A stretch of DNA of 64,000 nt from Lentzea waywayandensis. Its GTDB lineage: Bacteria; Actinomycetota; Actinomycetes; Mycobacteriales; Pseudonocardiaceae. Every line of letters begins with the position of its first letter. The first letter of the stretch is position 1. The position numbers and the translations under genes are program-made. This document shows positions 42,115-50,917 of this stretch, one piece after another. The notes under the pieces were generated by a model. It saw only the letters and a program-made list of their open reading frames with translations, was not told the DNA's origin and searched no databases. The DNA is taken from the NCBI RefSeq assembly GCF_900115955.1, contig NZ_FOYL01000002.1, positions 744,001 to 808,000 on the forward strand. Reading direction: 5' to 3'.

Positions 42115-42397
42115 GGCCGGACTGGATCGGCAGCAGCGGAGCGACGACACGAGCGAGCGGCCCGGCCTGGACCACCCCGCCGACCGGCCCGGCGAACGGC
42201 GAGCCGGGATCGACGGCGTCCGGCATCCGGGCCCACACGGCCCACCGCTCGTCCCAGGCCTGGATCACGTCGAGTTGCCCGCCGGGAAGGAACCGGGCCA
42301 GGTGCACCCCTGCGACCTGCCCGGTGTTCCCGAGCAGCGGGAGCAGCCGGAAGCCGCCTTCCCGCCGCAACCTCTCGATCAGCTCCGCGCTGTCCAT
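42104..42397 (-). CDS. Small hypothetical protein coupled to glpD
   Basis: A 97-aa protein whose ATG 42397 follows the glpD stop after one base, so it is probably translated with it. It begins MDSAELIERLRREGGFRLLPLLGN and contains WDERWAVWARMPDAVD. The last part is hydrophobic (GGVVQAGPLARVVAPLLP) but not a clear membrane helix. No family is recognised. Confidence 0.5.
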   Translation of the reverse strand: MDSAELIERLRREGGFRLLPLLGNTGQVAGVHLARFLPGGQLDVIQAWDERWAVWARMPDAVDPGSPFAGPVGGVVQAGPLARVVAPLLPIQSGLSR

Positions 42398-42398
42398 C

Positions 42399-44009
42399 TC
42401 ATCTCGCCGCCAACTCCGTGCTAGTCCGATAGGACTCAACAGCAGCAACACGTTCCTCAGCGGACCAGCCCAGCGGACCCGCGATCAGATCCGCCACCTC
42501 ACCGGCGACCGAGGCACCGAAGTCCAGGTGCTCCATGGCGATCCGCGTCCTCCGAGCGAGAACGTCCTCCAGCCCCAACGCGCCCTCGTGCGTGACGGCG
42601 TACACGATCTCCGCCGCCAGGTACCCCGCCACCGGCGCCGCCAGTGAAGGATCCTGGGCGATCAACGCCAGCACGTCGGACACGGCCGAGCCGTAGCGGC
42701 GCAGCAGACGCTCCACAGTGGACGTGGGCAGGCCGGACTCCGCAGCGACTCGAGCCCGGTCCGCCCACAGCTCTTGGTAACCGACGGCGCCGCACAACGG
42801 CAGCCGGGCGGTCAACGACGGCGCCACCGCACGCCCCAAACCAGAAACCGCGGCGTTCACGACATCGGCGGCCATCACGCGATACGTCGTGTACTTGCCA
42901 CCGGCGATCACGAAGAACCCCGGCTCGGGTTCGGCGACGGCGTGCTCGCGGGACAGCTTCGAGGTGTCGCTGGAAGCCCCGGCGAGCAACGGCCGCAGAC
43001 CCGCATACGTGCCAACGACATCGTCCACGGTCAGCGGAGATCGCAGCACAGCGTTGACGTGGTCGAGGATGTAGGAGACGTCCTCAGAAGTAGCGACAAC
43101 GTCTTCCGGTGAGCCTGAGTAAGGCGTGTCGGTGGTGCCGATGATCCAGTAGGCACCCCACGGGATCACGAACAGCACCGACTTCTCGGTCTGCGTGATC
43201 AGCCCGCCGTCCAGCTGGATCTTCGAACGCTCCACCAGCACGTGCACGCCCTTGGACATCCGCACGTGGAACGGCGGCGTGCCGGGCGACATCGAGTTGA
43301 GCGAGTCGGTCCACACCCCGGTGGCGCTGATGACCCGCCGAGCGCGCACCACGTGCGTCACCCCGGACAACTCATCCCGCACCGAAGCACCGGAGACCCG
43401 GCCGTCCACGCGCAGCAGGGACGTGACCCGGGCCCGCGACACCACCGTCGCACCGTGCTGGGCGGCCGTGCGGACCAGCGTCGACACCAGCCGGGCGTCG
43501 TCCATCTGCGCGTCGTAGTACCGAATGGCGCCGGCGAAGGCCGAAGAGTCGATCGACGGACCCACAGCGGCCATCTTGCGCCGGGAGAGGTGCCGGTGCA
43601 TCGGCACGGCTCCGGCGCCGCCGATCGAGTCGTACAGCATCACGCCCGCGCCGACGTAGGCGCGTTCCCACTGCTTCTTCAGCGGGAAGAGGAACGGCAC
43701 CGGCCGCACCAGGTGCGGTGCGAGCCGGCGCAGCAACAGGCCGCGTTCCTTCAGAGCTTCCCGGACCAGCTTGAACTCCAGCTGTTCCAGGTACCGCAGC
43801 CCGCCGTGGACGAGCTTGCTGGACCGGCTCGACGTGCCCGCCGCCCAGTCGTCGGCCTCGACCAGCGCGACGGAGAGGCCGCGCGACGCCGCGTCGAGAG
43901 CAGCGCCCGCGCCGACCACACCACCTCCGACGACGAGGACGTCGAACTCCGTGCTGCCCAACGTCTCCAGGGACTGAGCACGCCGAGCCGGATCCAGCCT
44001 TGCGAACAA
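42399..44009 (-). CDS. glpD: Glycerol-3-phosphate dehydrogenase
   Basis: A 536-aa FAD enzyme oxidising sn-glycerol-3-phosphate to dihydroxyacetone phosphate and passing electrons to quinone. The FAD motif is VLVVGGGVVGAGAALDAASRG, followed by the GlpD signature SSRSSKLVHGGLRYLEQ. FVIPWGAYWIIGTTDTPYSG and GGKYTTYRVMAADVV are further blocks. TTG 44009 has GGAG eight bases upstream. It lies 25 bp after glpK and is the third enzyme gene of the glycerol operon. Confidence 0.95.
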   Translation of the reverse strand: MFARLDPARRAQSLETLGSTEFDVLVVGGGVVGAGAALDAASRGLSVALVEADDWAAGTSSRSSKLVHGGLRYLEQLEFKLVREALKERGLLLRRLAPHLVRPVPFLFPLKKQWERAYVGAGVMLYDSIGGAGAVPMHRHLSRRKMAAVGPSIDSSAFAGAIRYYDAQMDDARLVSTLVRTAAQHGATVVSRARVTSLLRVDGRVSGASVRDELSGVTHVVRARRVISATGVWTDSLNSMSPGTPPFHVRMSKGVHVLVERSKIQLDGGLITQTEKSVLFVIPWGAYWIIGTTDTPYSGSPEDVVATSEDVSYILDHVNAVLRSPLTVDDVVGTYAGLRPLLAGASSDTSKLSREHAVAEPEPGFFVIAGGKYTTYRVMAADVVNAAVSGLGRAVAPSLTARLPLCGAVGYQELWADRARVAAESGLPTSTVERLLRRYGSAVSDVLALIAQDPSLAAPVAGYLAAEIVYAVTHEGALGLEDVLARRTRIAMEHLDFGASVAGEVADLIAGPLGWSAEERVAAVESYRTSTELAAR

Positions 44010-44034
44010 CTTCTTCAGCTCCTAAAGAAAGATG

Positions 44035-45552
44035 TCAGCGAACGTCGGCGTCGACCCAGTCGAACGACTTGGTGACGGCCTTCTTCCAGTTGCGGTATTC
44101 GCGCTCGCGCTCGTCGGAGTCGAGCGCCGGCGTCCAGCGCTTGTCCTCGGCCCAGTTGGCGCGCAGCTCGTCCAGCCCGGACCAGTAGCCGACGGCCAGA
44201 CCGGCGGCGTACGCGGCACCGAGAGCGGTCGTCTCGGCGACGACCGGACGCACCACCGGCACGTCCAGCACGTCCGCCTGGAACTGCATCAGCAGCTCGT
44301 TGGCGACCATGCCGCCGTCGACCTTCAGCTCGGTCAGCGGCACACCGGAGTCGGCGTTCATCGCGTCCAGCACCTCGCGGGTCTGGAACGCCGTCGCCTC
44401 CAGCACGGCCCGCGCCAGGTGACCCTTGTTGACGAACCGGGTCAGGCCGACGACGGCGCCACGCGCGTCCGCTCGCCAGTACGGCGCGAACAGACCGGAG
44501 AACGCCGGCACGAAGTACGCGCCACCGTTGTCCTCCACCGTCTTCGCGAGCGTCTCGATCTCCGCGGCGGAGCCGATGATGCCGAGGTTGTCGCGCAGCC
44601 ACTGCACCAGCGAGCCGGTGACGGCGATGGAGCCTTCCAACGCGTAGACGGGAGCCTCGTCGCCGATCTTGTAGCAGACGGTCGTGAGCAGACCGTTCTT
44701 CGAGGCGACCTTCTCGGTACCGGTGTTGAGCAACATGAAGTTGCCGGTGCCGTAGGTGTTCTTCGCGGTACCCGGCTCGTAGCAGGCCTGGCCGAACGTC
44801 GCCGCCTGCTGGTCGCCGAGGATGCCCGCGATCGGCACGCCCTTGAGCACACCGCCCGGACCACCGTTGCCGTACACCTCGGAGGAGGAACGGATCTCCG
44901 GCAGCATGGACACCGGAATGCCCATCTCGCCGGCGATCTCGGCGTCCCACTGCAGCGTGTCGAGGTCCATCAGCATGGTCCGCGACGCGTTGGTGACGTC
45001 CGTGGCGTGCACGCCGCCGTTGGGGCCGCCGGTGAGGTTCCACAGCGTCCACGTGTCGGTGTTGCCGAACAGCAGGTCGCCGGCTTCGGCACGCTCACGG
45101 GCGCCCTCGACGTTGTCGAGGATCCAGCGGATCTTGGGGCCGGAGAAGTAGGTCGCCAGCGGCAGGCCGACCTTCGCCTTGTAGCGGTCGGCACCGCCGC
45201 CGAGAGCGCCGAGCTCCTCGACGATCGCCTGGGTGCGGGTGTCCTGCCAGACGATCGCGTTGTAGACCGGCTCGCCGGTGTTCTTGTCCCACACCACCGC
45301 GGTCTCGCGCTGGTTGGTGATGCCCACGGCGGCGAGGTCACCGGTGTTGAGGTCGGCGGTCGAGAGCGCCTGGCCGATCACGAACCGGGTGTTCTCGGAG
45401 ATCTCCACCGGGTTGTGCTCGACCCAGCCGGCGCGCGGGAAGATCTGCTCGTGCTCCTTCTGGCCCACGGCGACGATGGAGCCGCTGTGGTCGAAGATGA
45501 TCGCCCGCGTGCTGGTCGTGCCCTGGTCGACGGCGAGAACGTACTGCGACAT
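44035..45552 (-). CDS. glpK: Glycerol kinase (copy 1)
   Basis: A 505-aa FGGY kinase phosphorylating glycerol to glycerol-3-phosphate. Motifs are [17 protein letters not shown] (ATP/phosphate loop), [31 protein letters not shown] and the C-terminal FGGY block [25 protein letters not shown]. It is in operon with the facilitator upstream and glpD downstream. A second kinase is present at 47356. Confidence 0.96.
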   Translation of the reverse strand: MSQYVLAVDQGTTSTRAIIFDHSGSIVAVGQKEHEQIFPRAGWVEHNPVEISENTRFVIGQALSTADLNTGDLAAVGITNQRETAVVWDKNTGEPVYNAIVWQDTRTQAIVEELGALGGGADRYKAKVGLPLATYFSGPKIRWILDNVEGARERAEAGDLLFGNTDTWTLWNLTGGPNGGVHATDVTNASRTMLMDLDTLQWDAEIAGEMGIPVSMLPEIRSSSEVYGNGGPGGVLKGVPIAGILGDQQAATFGQACYEPGTAKNTYGTGNFMLLNTGTEKVASKNGLLTTVCYKIGDEAPVYALEGSIAVTGSLVQWLRDNLGIIGSAAEIETLAKTVEDNGGAYFVPAFSGLFAPYWRADARGAVVGLTRFVNKGHLARAVLEATAFQTREVLDAMNADSGVPLTELKVDGGMVANELLMQFQADVLDVPVVRPVVAETTALGAAYAAGLAVGYWSGLDELRANWAEDKRWTPALDSDEREREYRNWKKAVTKSFDWVDADVR

Positions 45553-45582
45553 CGAAAGTCCTTTCCGGAGAGTCAGAACACG

Positions 45583-46338
45583 TCAGAACGCGAGTGAGGC
45601 GATGACGCCGGCGAGCGCGCCACCGATGAGCGGGCCGACGACCGGCACCCAGGAGTAACCCCAGTCGGAGTCCTTCTTGCCGATCGCCTCGCCCTCGGCG
45701 CCCTTGTAGCCCATGGGAAGCAGGGCGTGCGCGATGCGCGGGCCGAGGTCACGGGCCGGGTTGATCGCGTAGCCGGTGGGGCCACCGAGGGAGGCACCGA
45801 TACCGACGACCAGCAGTGCGGCGGCCAGCGGGCCGATCTGGGTCGGCGTCTTGCCGAACGCGAGGATCACGAAGACCAGGACGAACGTGCCGATGATCTC
45901 GCACACCAGGTTCCAGGTGTAGCTGCGGATCGCCGGGCCGGTGGAGAAGACGGCGAGCTTGAGGCCGTGGTCGGGCGTCTCCTCGAAGTGCGGCTTGTAG
46001 GCGAGCCACGCGAGCACGGCGCCGAGGAACGCGCCGAGGAACTCACCGGCGAAGTAGATGATCGTCGAGCCGAAGCTGACCGGAACACCAGGGGCGTACT
46101 CGGCCGCACCACTGGTGAGAATGCCCACCGTCACCGCCGGGTTGAGGTGCGCGCCCGACTTGTAGGCGACGTACACACCGGCGAAGACACCGAGGCCCCA
46201 GCCGAAGTTGATCAACAGCCAACCGCCGTCGAAACCCTTCGACTTGGCGAGCAGCACGTTGGCCACCACGCCCGCACCCAGCAACAGCAGGACGCCCGTA
46301 CCGAGCACCTCGCTGAGGAACACTGACCCGAGACCCAC
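45583..46338 (-). CDS. glpF: Aquaglyceroporin (glycerol facilitator)
   Basis: A 251-aa MIP channel with six helices and two half-helices ending in NPA (AHLNPAVTVG and AINPARDLGPR). The Asp after the second NPAR is the mark of glycerol-conducting members. It is the first gene of the glpF-glpK-glpD unit. ATCACCACGTGGTGAT lies 31 bp upstream. Confidence 0.93.
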   Translation of the reverse strand: MGLGSVFLSEVLGTGVLLLLGAGVVANVLLAKSKGFDGGWLLINFGWGLGVFAGVYVAYKSGAHLNPAVTVGILTSGAAEYAPGVPVSFGSTIIYFAGEFLGAFLGAVLAWLAYKPHFEETPDHGLKLAVFSTGPAIRSYTWNLVCEIIGTFVLVFVILAFGKTPTQIGPLAAALLVVGIGASLGGPTGYAINPARDLGPRIAHALLPMGYKGAEGEAIGKKDSDWGYSWVPVVGPLIGGALAGVIASLAF

Positions 46339-46368
46339 GCTGGCCTCCCATTCGTCTTTGAACGGCTG

Positions 46369-46384
46369 ATCACCACGTGGTGAT
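46369..46384. promoter_or_regulatory. Perfect 16-bp palindrome upstream of glpF
   Basis: ATCACCACGTGGTGAT is perfectly symmetric and lies 31 bp from the glpF start. It is a likely operator for the divergent IclR/GylR protein or for another regulator of glycerol genes. Confidence 0.5.
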
Positions 46385-46412
46385 TGAGGCGGAACGTATG
46401 ACTGCCTGAACG

Positions 46413-46425
46413 CCTGTTCAACAGG
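46413..46425. promoter_or_regulatory. Palindrome CCTGTTcAACAGG
   Basis: A 13-bp palindrome in the glpF-iclR intergenic region, directly before the first long direct repeat. A possible part of the regulator binding area. Confidence 0.35.
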
Positions 46426-46430
46426 TGCGG

Positions 46431-46556
46431 TTCGACAATGTCGACACCTGTGACCACCGAAGGTGTGACCGACCGGTCACGCTGCGCGCAGACAAGGCGT
46501 TTCAGGCCTGTGTCCAGGGGTGATGCCCGCCCTGGCTGTTCGACATTGCCGACACG
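46431..46556. promoter_or_regulatory. Paired direct repeats before the IclR gene (GylR-type operators)
   Basis: TTCGACAATGTCGACAC (46431-46447) and TTCGACATTGCCGACAC (46540-46556) agree at 15 of 17 bases and lie 109 bp apart. Each also has the inner near-palindrome GTCGAC/GNCGAC. One sits near each divergent promoter, as expected if a single regulator controls both units. Confidence 0.55.
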
Positions 46557-46580
46557 GGTCGTCTCAATTACGTTTCTCGC

Positions 46581-47345
46581 GTGCCCGGACCCATCCAGTC
46601 GATCGAACGCGCCGCAGCCGTGCTGCGGCTGCTCGCGCGTGGCTCCGGCCATCACGGTCTCACGGAGATAGCCGACTCGCTCGGTCTCGCGCGAGGCACC
46701 GCGCACGGGATTCTCCGTACGCTGCAACGGGTCGAGTTCGTCGAACAAGATCAAGCGACGGGCCGCTACCGCCTCGGCGCCGCACTCCTGCACCTGGGAA
46801 CGTCCTACCTCGACGCGAACGAACTGCGTTCTCGATCGATCAACTGGGCGGACACGCTCGCCGCGCGGTCGAGTCAGGAGGTGCGCATCGGCATGCACCA
46901 CGACGGCGCCGTGCTCGTCGTGCACCACGTGTTCAGGCCCGATGACTCTGTGCAAACACTCGGCATCGGCGCCATGCTGCCGTTGCACGCCACCGCGCTC
47001 GGCAAGGTCCTGCTGGCCTACGACCCGGACCTGTCGGCGGCCGCACGCCGACGGGAGCTGACGTCGTTGACGCGCAGGACGATCACGCGCACGCAGATGC
47101 TGGAGCGCGTGCTGACCGAGGTGCGCGGGCAGGGCTGGGCCGGCGAGGCCGAGGAGTACATGCCGGGCGAGGCGAGCATCGCCGCGCCCATCCGCATCCC
47201 CGGCGGCCTGGTGATCGGCGCGATCGGCATCTCAGGTGCCGCGGACCGGCTGTGCGACTCCGCCGGCCGTCCGCGTGCGACGCTGGTGCACCAGGTCGTG
47301 CAAGCCGCGGAATCCGTCACCACTTCGCTTGTCGACGAGAACTGA
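46581..47345 (+). CDS. IclR-family regulator, GylR-like
   Basis: A 254-aa regulator. The N-terminal winged helix (IQSIERAAAVLRLLARGSGHHGLTEIADSLGLARGTAHGILRTLQ) and the IclR effector domain (LPLHATALGKVLLAYDPDL, EYMPGEASIAAPIRIPGGLVIGAIGISG) are clear. In Streptomyces, GylR controls the glycerol operon, and this gene lies between the glpFKD unit and a second glpK. Glycerol-3-phosphate is the expected inducer, by inference. Confidence 0.88.
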   Translation: MPGPIQSIERAAAVLRLLARGSGHHGLTEIADSLGLARGTAHGILRTLQRVEFVEQDQATGRYRLGAALLHLGTSYLDANELRSRSINWADTLAARSSQEVRIGMHHDGAVLVVHHVFRPDDSVQTLGIGAMLPLHATALGKVLLAYDPDLSAAARRRELTSLTRRTITRTQMLERVLTEVRGQGWAGEAEEYMPGEASIAAPIRIPGGLVIGAIGISGAADRLCDSAGRPRATLVHQVVQAAESVTTSLVDEN

Positions 47346-47355
47346 GGGGCTCGCC

Positions 47356-48864
47356 GTGCAACGGTTCGTAATGGCGATCGACCAGGGCACGACGTCGACG
47401 CGCTGCATCGTGTTCGACCAGAACGCCCGCCTCGTCGCGGTCGCCCAGCGCGAGCACCGCCAGTACCACCCGAGGCCCGGCTGGGTCGAGCAGGACGCCG
47501 TGGAGATCTGGCGCAACGTCGACCGGATCGTGCCGCAGGCGTTGCGGCAGGCGGGGATCACCGCCGACCAGGTCGTCGCGATGGGCATCACGAACCAGCG
47601 CGAGACGTTCGTGCTGTGGGACCGGCACACCGGTGTCCCGATCGGACGCGCGATCGTCTGGGAGGACATCCGGACCGAGGAACTCGTCACCGAACTCGGG
47701 AAGAAGCCAGGCCTCGAGGAGGTCCGCGACCGCTGCGGCTTGCCGCTGGCGACCTACTTCTCGGCGCCGTCGCTGCGGTGGATGCTCGACAACGTGGCCG
47801 GGCTGCGCGCGAAGGCCGAACGCGGCGACGTCCTGTTCGGCACCATGGACACCTGGCTGATCTGGAACCTCACCGGCGGCGTCAACGGCGGCCTGCACGT
47901 CACGGACGTGACCAACGCGTCGCGGACGATGCTGATGAACCTCTCGACGCGGCAATGGGATCCGATGCTGCTGGAGTTCTTCGGCGTGCCGTCGAAGATC
48001 CTGCCGGAGATCCGGCCGTCGACGGAGATCAGCGGTGTCACGACGCGCGTGGTGCCCGGCATCAAGATCACGGCTGCCCTGGGCGACCAGCACGCGGCGC
48101 TGTTCGGGCAGACCTGTTTCGAGAAGGGGTCGATCAAGGGCACGTACGGCACCGGCGGATTCCTGTTGATGAACACGGGAAACGAGTTGGTGCGCTCGAA
48201 GCACGGGCTGCTGACGACGATCGGCTACCAGATCGGCGGCGAGCCGGCGTACGCGCTGGAGGGCTCGATCGCCGTCGCCGGGTCGCTGGTGCAGTGGTTC
48301 CGCGACAACCTCGGGCTCATCCACTCCGCGCCGGAGATCGAGACTTTGGCACGCACGGTGAAGGACAACGGCGGCTGCTACATCGTGCCCGCGTTCTCCG
48401 GGCTGTTCGCGCCGCACTGGCTCTCGCAGGCACGCGGACTGGTCGTCGGGCTGACCTCGTACATCAACAAGGGGCACCTGGCGCGAGCCGTGCTGGAGGC
48501 GACGGGCTGGCAGACGCGGGAGGTCGTCGACGCGATGAACGCCGACCTCGGGGTGCCGACGCCGGTGCTGAAGGTGGACGGCGGGATGACCGCCGACCAC
48601 CTGCTGATGCAGTTCATCTCGGACGTGCTGGACATCCCGGTGCAACGGCCGCTGGTCGCGGAGACGGTGTCACTGGGCGCGGCCTACGCGGCCGGGCTGG
48701 CCGCCGGGTACTGGCCGGACCTGGAGGGGTTGCGGCGCAACTGGCACCTGGCCGCGCGGTGGAACCCGGCGATGGACGCCCGGCACCGCGAGAACGAGTA
48801 CGCGAACTGGAAGCGGGCCGTGGAACTCACGTTCGCCTGGGCCCGCTCCACTCCGTCCACTTAG
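47356..48864 (+). CDS. Glycerol kinase (copy 2)
   Basis: A 502-aa FGGY kinase. GTG 47356 begins [21 protein letters not shown], ten bases after the regulator stop, so the two form a unit. It has the same motifs as copy 1, including [31 protein letters not shown] and DGGMTADHLLMQFISDVLDIPVQRP. The catalytic and glycerol-binding blocks look complete. The need for a second kinase is unclear. Its TAG overlaps the TAA of the converging peptidase gene (TTAG). Confidence 0.95.
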   Translation: MQRFVMAIDQGTTSTRCIVFDQNARLVAVAQREHRQYHPRPGWVEQDAVEIWRNVDRIVPQALRQAGITADQVVAMGITNQRETFVLWDRHTGVPIGRAIVWEDIRTEELVTELGKKPGLEEVRDRCGLPLATYFSAPSLRWMLDNVAGLRAKAERGDVLFGTMDTWLIWNLTGGVNGGLHVTDVTNASRTMLMNLSTRQWDPMLLEFFGVPSKILPEIRPSTEISGVTTRVVPGIKITAALGDQHAALFGQTCFEKGSIKGTYGTGGFLLMNTGNELVRSKHGLLTTIGYQIGGEPAYALEGSIAVAGSLVQWFRDNLGLIHSAPEIETLARTVKDNGGCYIVPAFSGLFAPHWLSQARGLVVGLTSYINKGHLARAVLEATGWQTREVVDAMNADLGVPTPVLKVDGGMTADHLLMQFISDVLDIPVQRPLVAETVSLGAAYAAGLAAGYWPDLEGLRRNWHLAARWNPAMDARHRENEYANWKRAVELTFAWARSTPST

Positions 48865-50291
48865 GAACGCTGCTTGCGCACCCACGCGGCGACGTCGTCC
48901 GCCTCGATCGGCAGCGAGTCCGAGAGGATGTCGGCGCCGGTCGACGTGACGACCAGGTCGTCCTCGATGCGCACGCCGATGCCGCGCAGCTCCGGCGGCA
49001 ACGTCTCGTCGTTGGGGTGGAAGTACAGGCCGGGCTCGACCGTCAGCGCCATGCCGCGTTCCAGGATGCCCTGCTGGTAGGTCTCCTGGCGGGCGTCGGC
49101 GCAGTCGTGCACGTCGAGGCCGAGGAAGTGCCCGGTGCCGCAGACGATGTAGCGGCGGTGGTGCTGGCCGCTCGGGTCCAGGGCCTTGTCGACGCTGACC
49201 GGCAGCAGGCCCCAGTCGTGCAGACCCTCGGCGAGCACTCGCATGGCGGTGTGGTGGAAGGCGCTGTAGTCGTTGCCCGGCCGCACTTCCGCGAGCGCCG
49301 CCACGTGCGACTTCAGCACGAGGTCGTACACCTGGCGCTGCGGCTCGCTGAACTCGCCGCTCACCGGGAACGTGCGGGTGACGTCGGCGGTGTAGAGGGA
49401 GTTCATCTCGACACCGGCGTCGAGCAGCAGCAGGTCGGAGTCGTTCACGCGGCCGTCGCAGCGCGTCCAGTGCAGCACCGGGGCGTGCGGGCCGGCGGCG
49501 ACGATCGAGGTGTAGCCGGGGCCCTTGCCCTCGGTGCGCGCACGACGGTCGAACGTGCCCTGCAGCCAGCGCTCTCCCCCGCCGCGCACGGCCTGGCCGA
49601 GCTCCATGGCGACGTCGGCGAAGCCCTTGACGCTGGCGTCGACGGCCTGGCGGAGCTGGTCGATCTCCCAGTCGTCCTTGATCCGGCGCAGTTCGGAGAC
49701 CACGGTCCGCAGCTCGTCGCTGTGCGAGCCGGTCAGCGCGTCGAGCAACGGGTCGACGCCCTTGGCGACGAGCGTCTCGGGGTGACGGCCGCGCAGGGCG
49801 TTCGCGAGGTCCTCGATCGGGCGGGCCGTAATGCCGAGCGCGGCGCCCCACTCCTTCGGGCCGGCGGCGGCGCCGATCCAGAACGGGCTGCGGTCGGCGT
49901 CACCGAAGAAGTCGACGCTGTGGCTCTCCGACGGCACCGGCACGAACAGCGTGGCGTCGTCGTCGGCCAGCACCAGCACGGCGCCCTCGACCTGGCAACC
50001 GGTCAGCCACACGAAGTCGCTGTCGGCGCGGAACTCGTGGAAGGTGTCGTTGGACCGGACGTGCGCACGTCCGGCGGCCAGCGCGATCCGCTTGCCGGGC
50101 AGCGCCGCGGCGAGCCTGGCGCGATGGGCCGCGGCCGCCTCGGCAGTGCCGTCCGGCAGGTCGACGGAGCTGTCCCACTCACCCCAGCCGTCGCGGATGT
50201 ACGTGCGGAAACCGTCCGCGTCCACCAGTTTCGCCATGTCGCGGCGTGTCCGAGCCAATTCGGGTCCTTCCAGAGTTGTCCTTCCTTCCAC
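48861..50291 (-). CDS. pepP: Xaa-Pro aminopeptidase (aminopeptidase P)
   Basis: A 476-aa M24B metallopeptidase that removes an N-terminal residue before proline. The N-terminal domain is aminopeptidase P type (HVRSNDTFHEFRADSDFVWLTG). The C-terminal pita-bread domain supplies the metal ligands: LLLLDAGVEM (Asp), YTADVTRTF (Asp), CGTGHFLGLDVHD (His), LTVEPGLYF (Glu) and GVRIEDDLVV (Glu). GTG 50291 follows AGGAGG by four bases. It is cytoplasmic. Confidence 0.93.
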   Translation of the reverse strand: MEGRTTLEGPELARTRRDMAKLVDADGFRTYIRDGWGEWDSSVDLPDGTAEAAAAHRARLAAALPGKRIALAAGRAHVRSNDTFHEFRADSDFVWLTGCQVEGAVLVLADDDATLFVPVPSESHSVDFFGDADRSPFWIGAAAGPKEWGAALGITARPIEDLANALRGRHPETLVAKGVDPLLDALTGSHSDELRTVVSELRRIKDDWEIDQLRQAVDASVKGFADVAMELGQAVRGGGERWLQGTFDRRARTEGKGPGYTSIVAAGPHAPVLHWTRCDGRVNDSDLLLLDAGVEMNSLYTADVTRTFPVSGEFSEPQRQVYDLVLKSHVAALAEVRPGNDYSAFHHTAMRVLAEGLHDWGLLPVSVDKALDPSGQHHRRYIVCGTGHFLGLDVHDCADARQETYQQGILERGMALTVEPGLYFHPNDETLPPELRGIGVRIEDDLVVTSTGADILSDSLPIEADDVAAWVRKQRS

Positions 50292-50330
50292 CCTTCCTCC
50301 TGTCGGAGCGATCTCGCCAATCCCAGTTGG

Positions 50331-50349
50331 CCATAGCTTCGAGCTATGG
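50331..50349. promoter_or_regulatory. Inverted repeat CCATAGCT-TCG-AGCTATGG
   Basis: A perfect 8-bp-arm inverted repeat with a three-base loop in the divergent region between the aminopeptidase P and lipoprotein genes. It could be an operator or a small hairpin. Confidence 0.35.
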
Positions 50350-50387
50350 AACGCGGCGGGTGTATCCGTCGGCCGGCGGCAGGCATC

Positions 50388-50405
50388 TGCCTCCCAGAGG
50401 AGGCA
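50388..50405 (+). promoter_or_regulatory. Hairpin covering the lipoprotein Shine-Dalgarno site
   Basis: TGCCTCC-CAGA-GGAGGCA is a perfect seven-base-pair stem with a four-base loop. The right arm contains the AGGAGG ribosome site eight bases before ATG 50412. Pairing would hide it, so translation could be conditional. Confidence 0.45.
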
Positions 50406-50411
50406 TCCGCC

Positions 50412-50915
50412 ATGAACCGCCGAACCGTCATCTGTCTCCTGGCCGCCGCCACGCTCGCCGCCTGCGGCCAGCCGCCGTCACCCGGCACTTCTGAGCCAGT
50501 GCCACGCACCGAGGTCACGACCACCGCAGAGATCCCCACTACCGGCACCGATCCGGCGACAACCACGACGACCACATCGCCGAGAACGCCGCCCCGCACC
50601 ACGACGACGACCACGAAGCCGACACCAACGCCGAAATCTCCGGATCGATGGGTGCTCCCCTCGGGCCTGCGCGGATCCATCGAAGAGCAGGACGGCCAGT
50701 ACTTCCCCGAGGTCTGGGAAAGGTTCGAGGAGGAGGTGGCGAAGATCTGCCCTGGCGACGCGCCGTGCGTCGGACACGCCGAGGTGATCGATCCGTCCAG
50801 CGACGACACGCGGGACTGCTACATCGTCGACGGTGGCATCTCGGTGCCCGATCCCCTGTACAGGGGCGGCAAGATCACGTTCAGGATCACCAACGACCTG
50901 TGCTCCGGGAGCTGA
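50412..50915 (+). CDS. Lipoprotein with Thr/Pro-rich linker
   Basis: A 167-aa lipoprotein from ATG 50412 (MNRRTVICLLAAATLAACG, lipobox LAAC). A long Thr/Pro linker follows (TTTTTTSPRTPPRTTTTTTKPTPTP). A small C-terminal domain carries several Cys (ICPGDAPCVGHAEV, TRDCYIV, NDLCSGS), probably disulfide-bonded. No family is recognised. The next gene starts two bases after the stop. Confidence 0.75.
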   Translation: MNRRTVICLLAAATLAACGQPPSPGTSEPVPRTEVTTTAEIPTTGTDPATTTTTTSPRTPPRTTTTTTKPTPTPKSPDRWVLPSGLRGSIEEQDGQYFPEVWERFEEEVAKICPGDAPCVGHAEVIDPSSDDTRDCYIVDGGISVPDPLYRGGKITFRITNDLCSGS

Positions 50916-50917
50916 CC

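Noticed and set aside
50521-50640. Repeated ACC/ACG runs as a microsatellite
   Set aside because: They encode Thr/Pro linkers of a lipoprotein and similar linkers recur in the LPMO and GH16 genes; nothing suggests repeat-based function.
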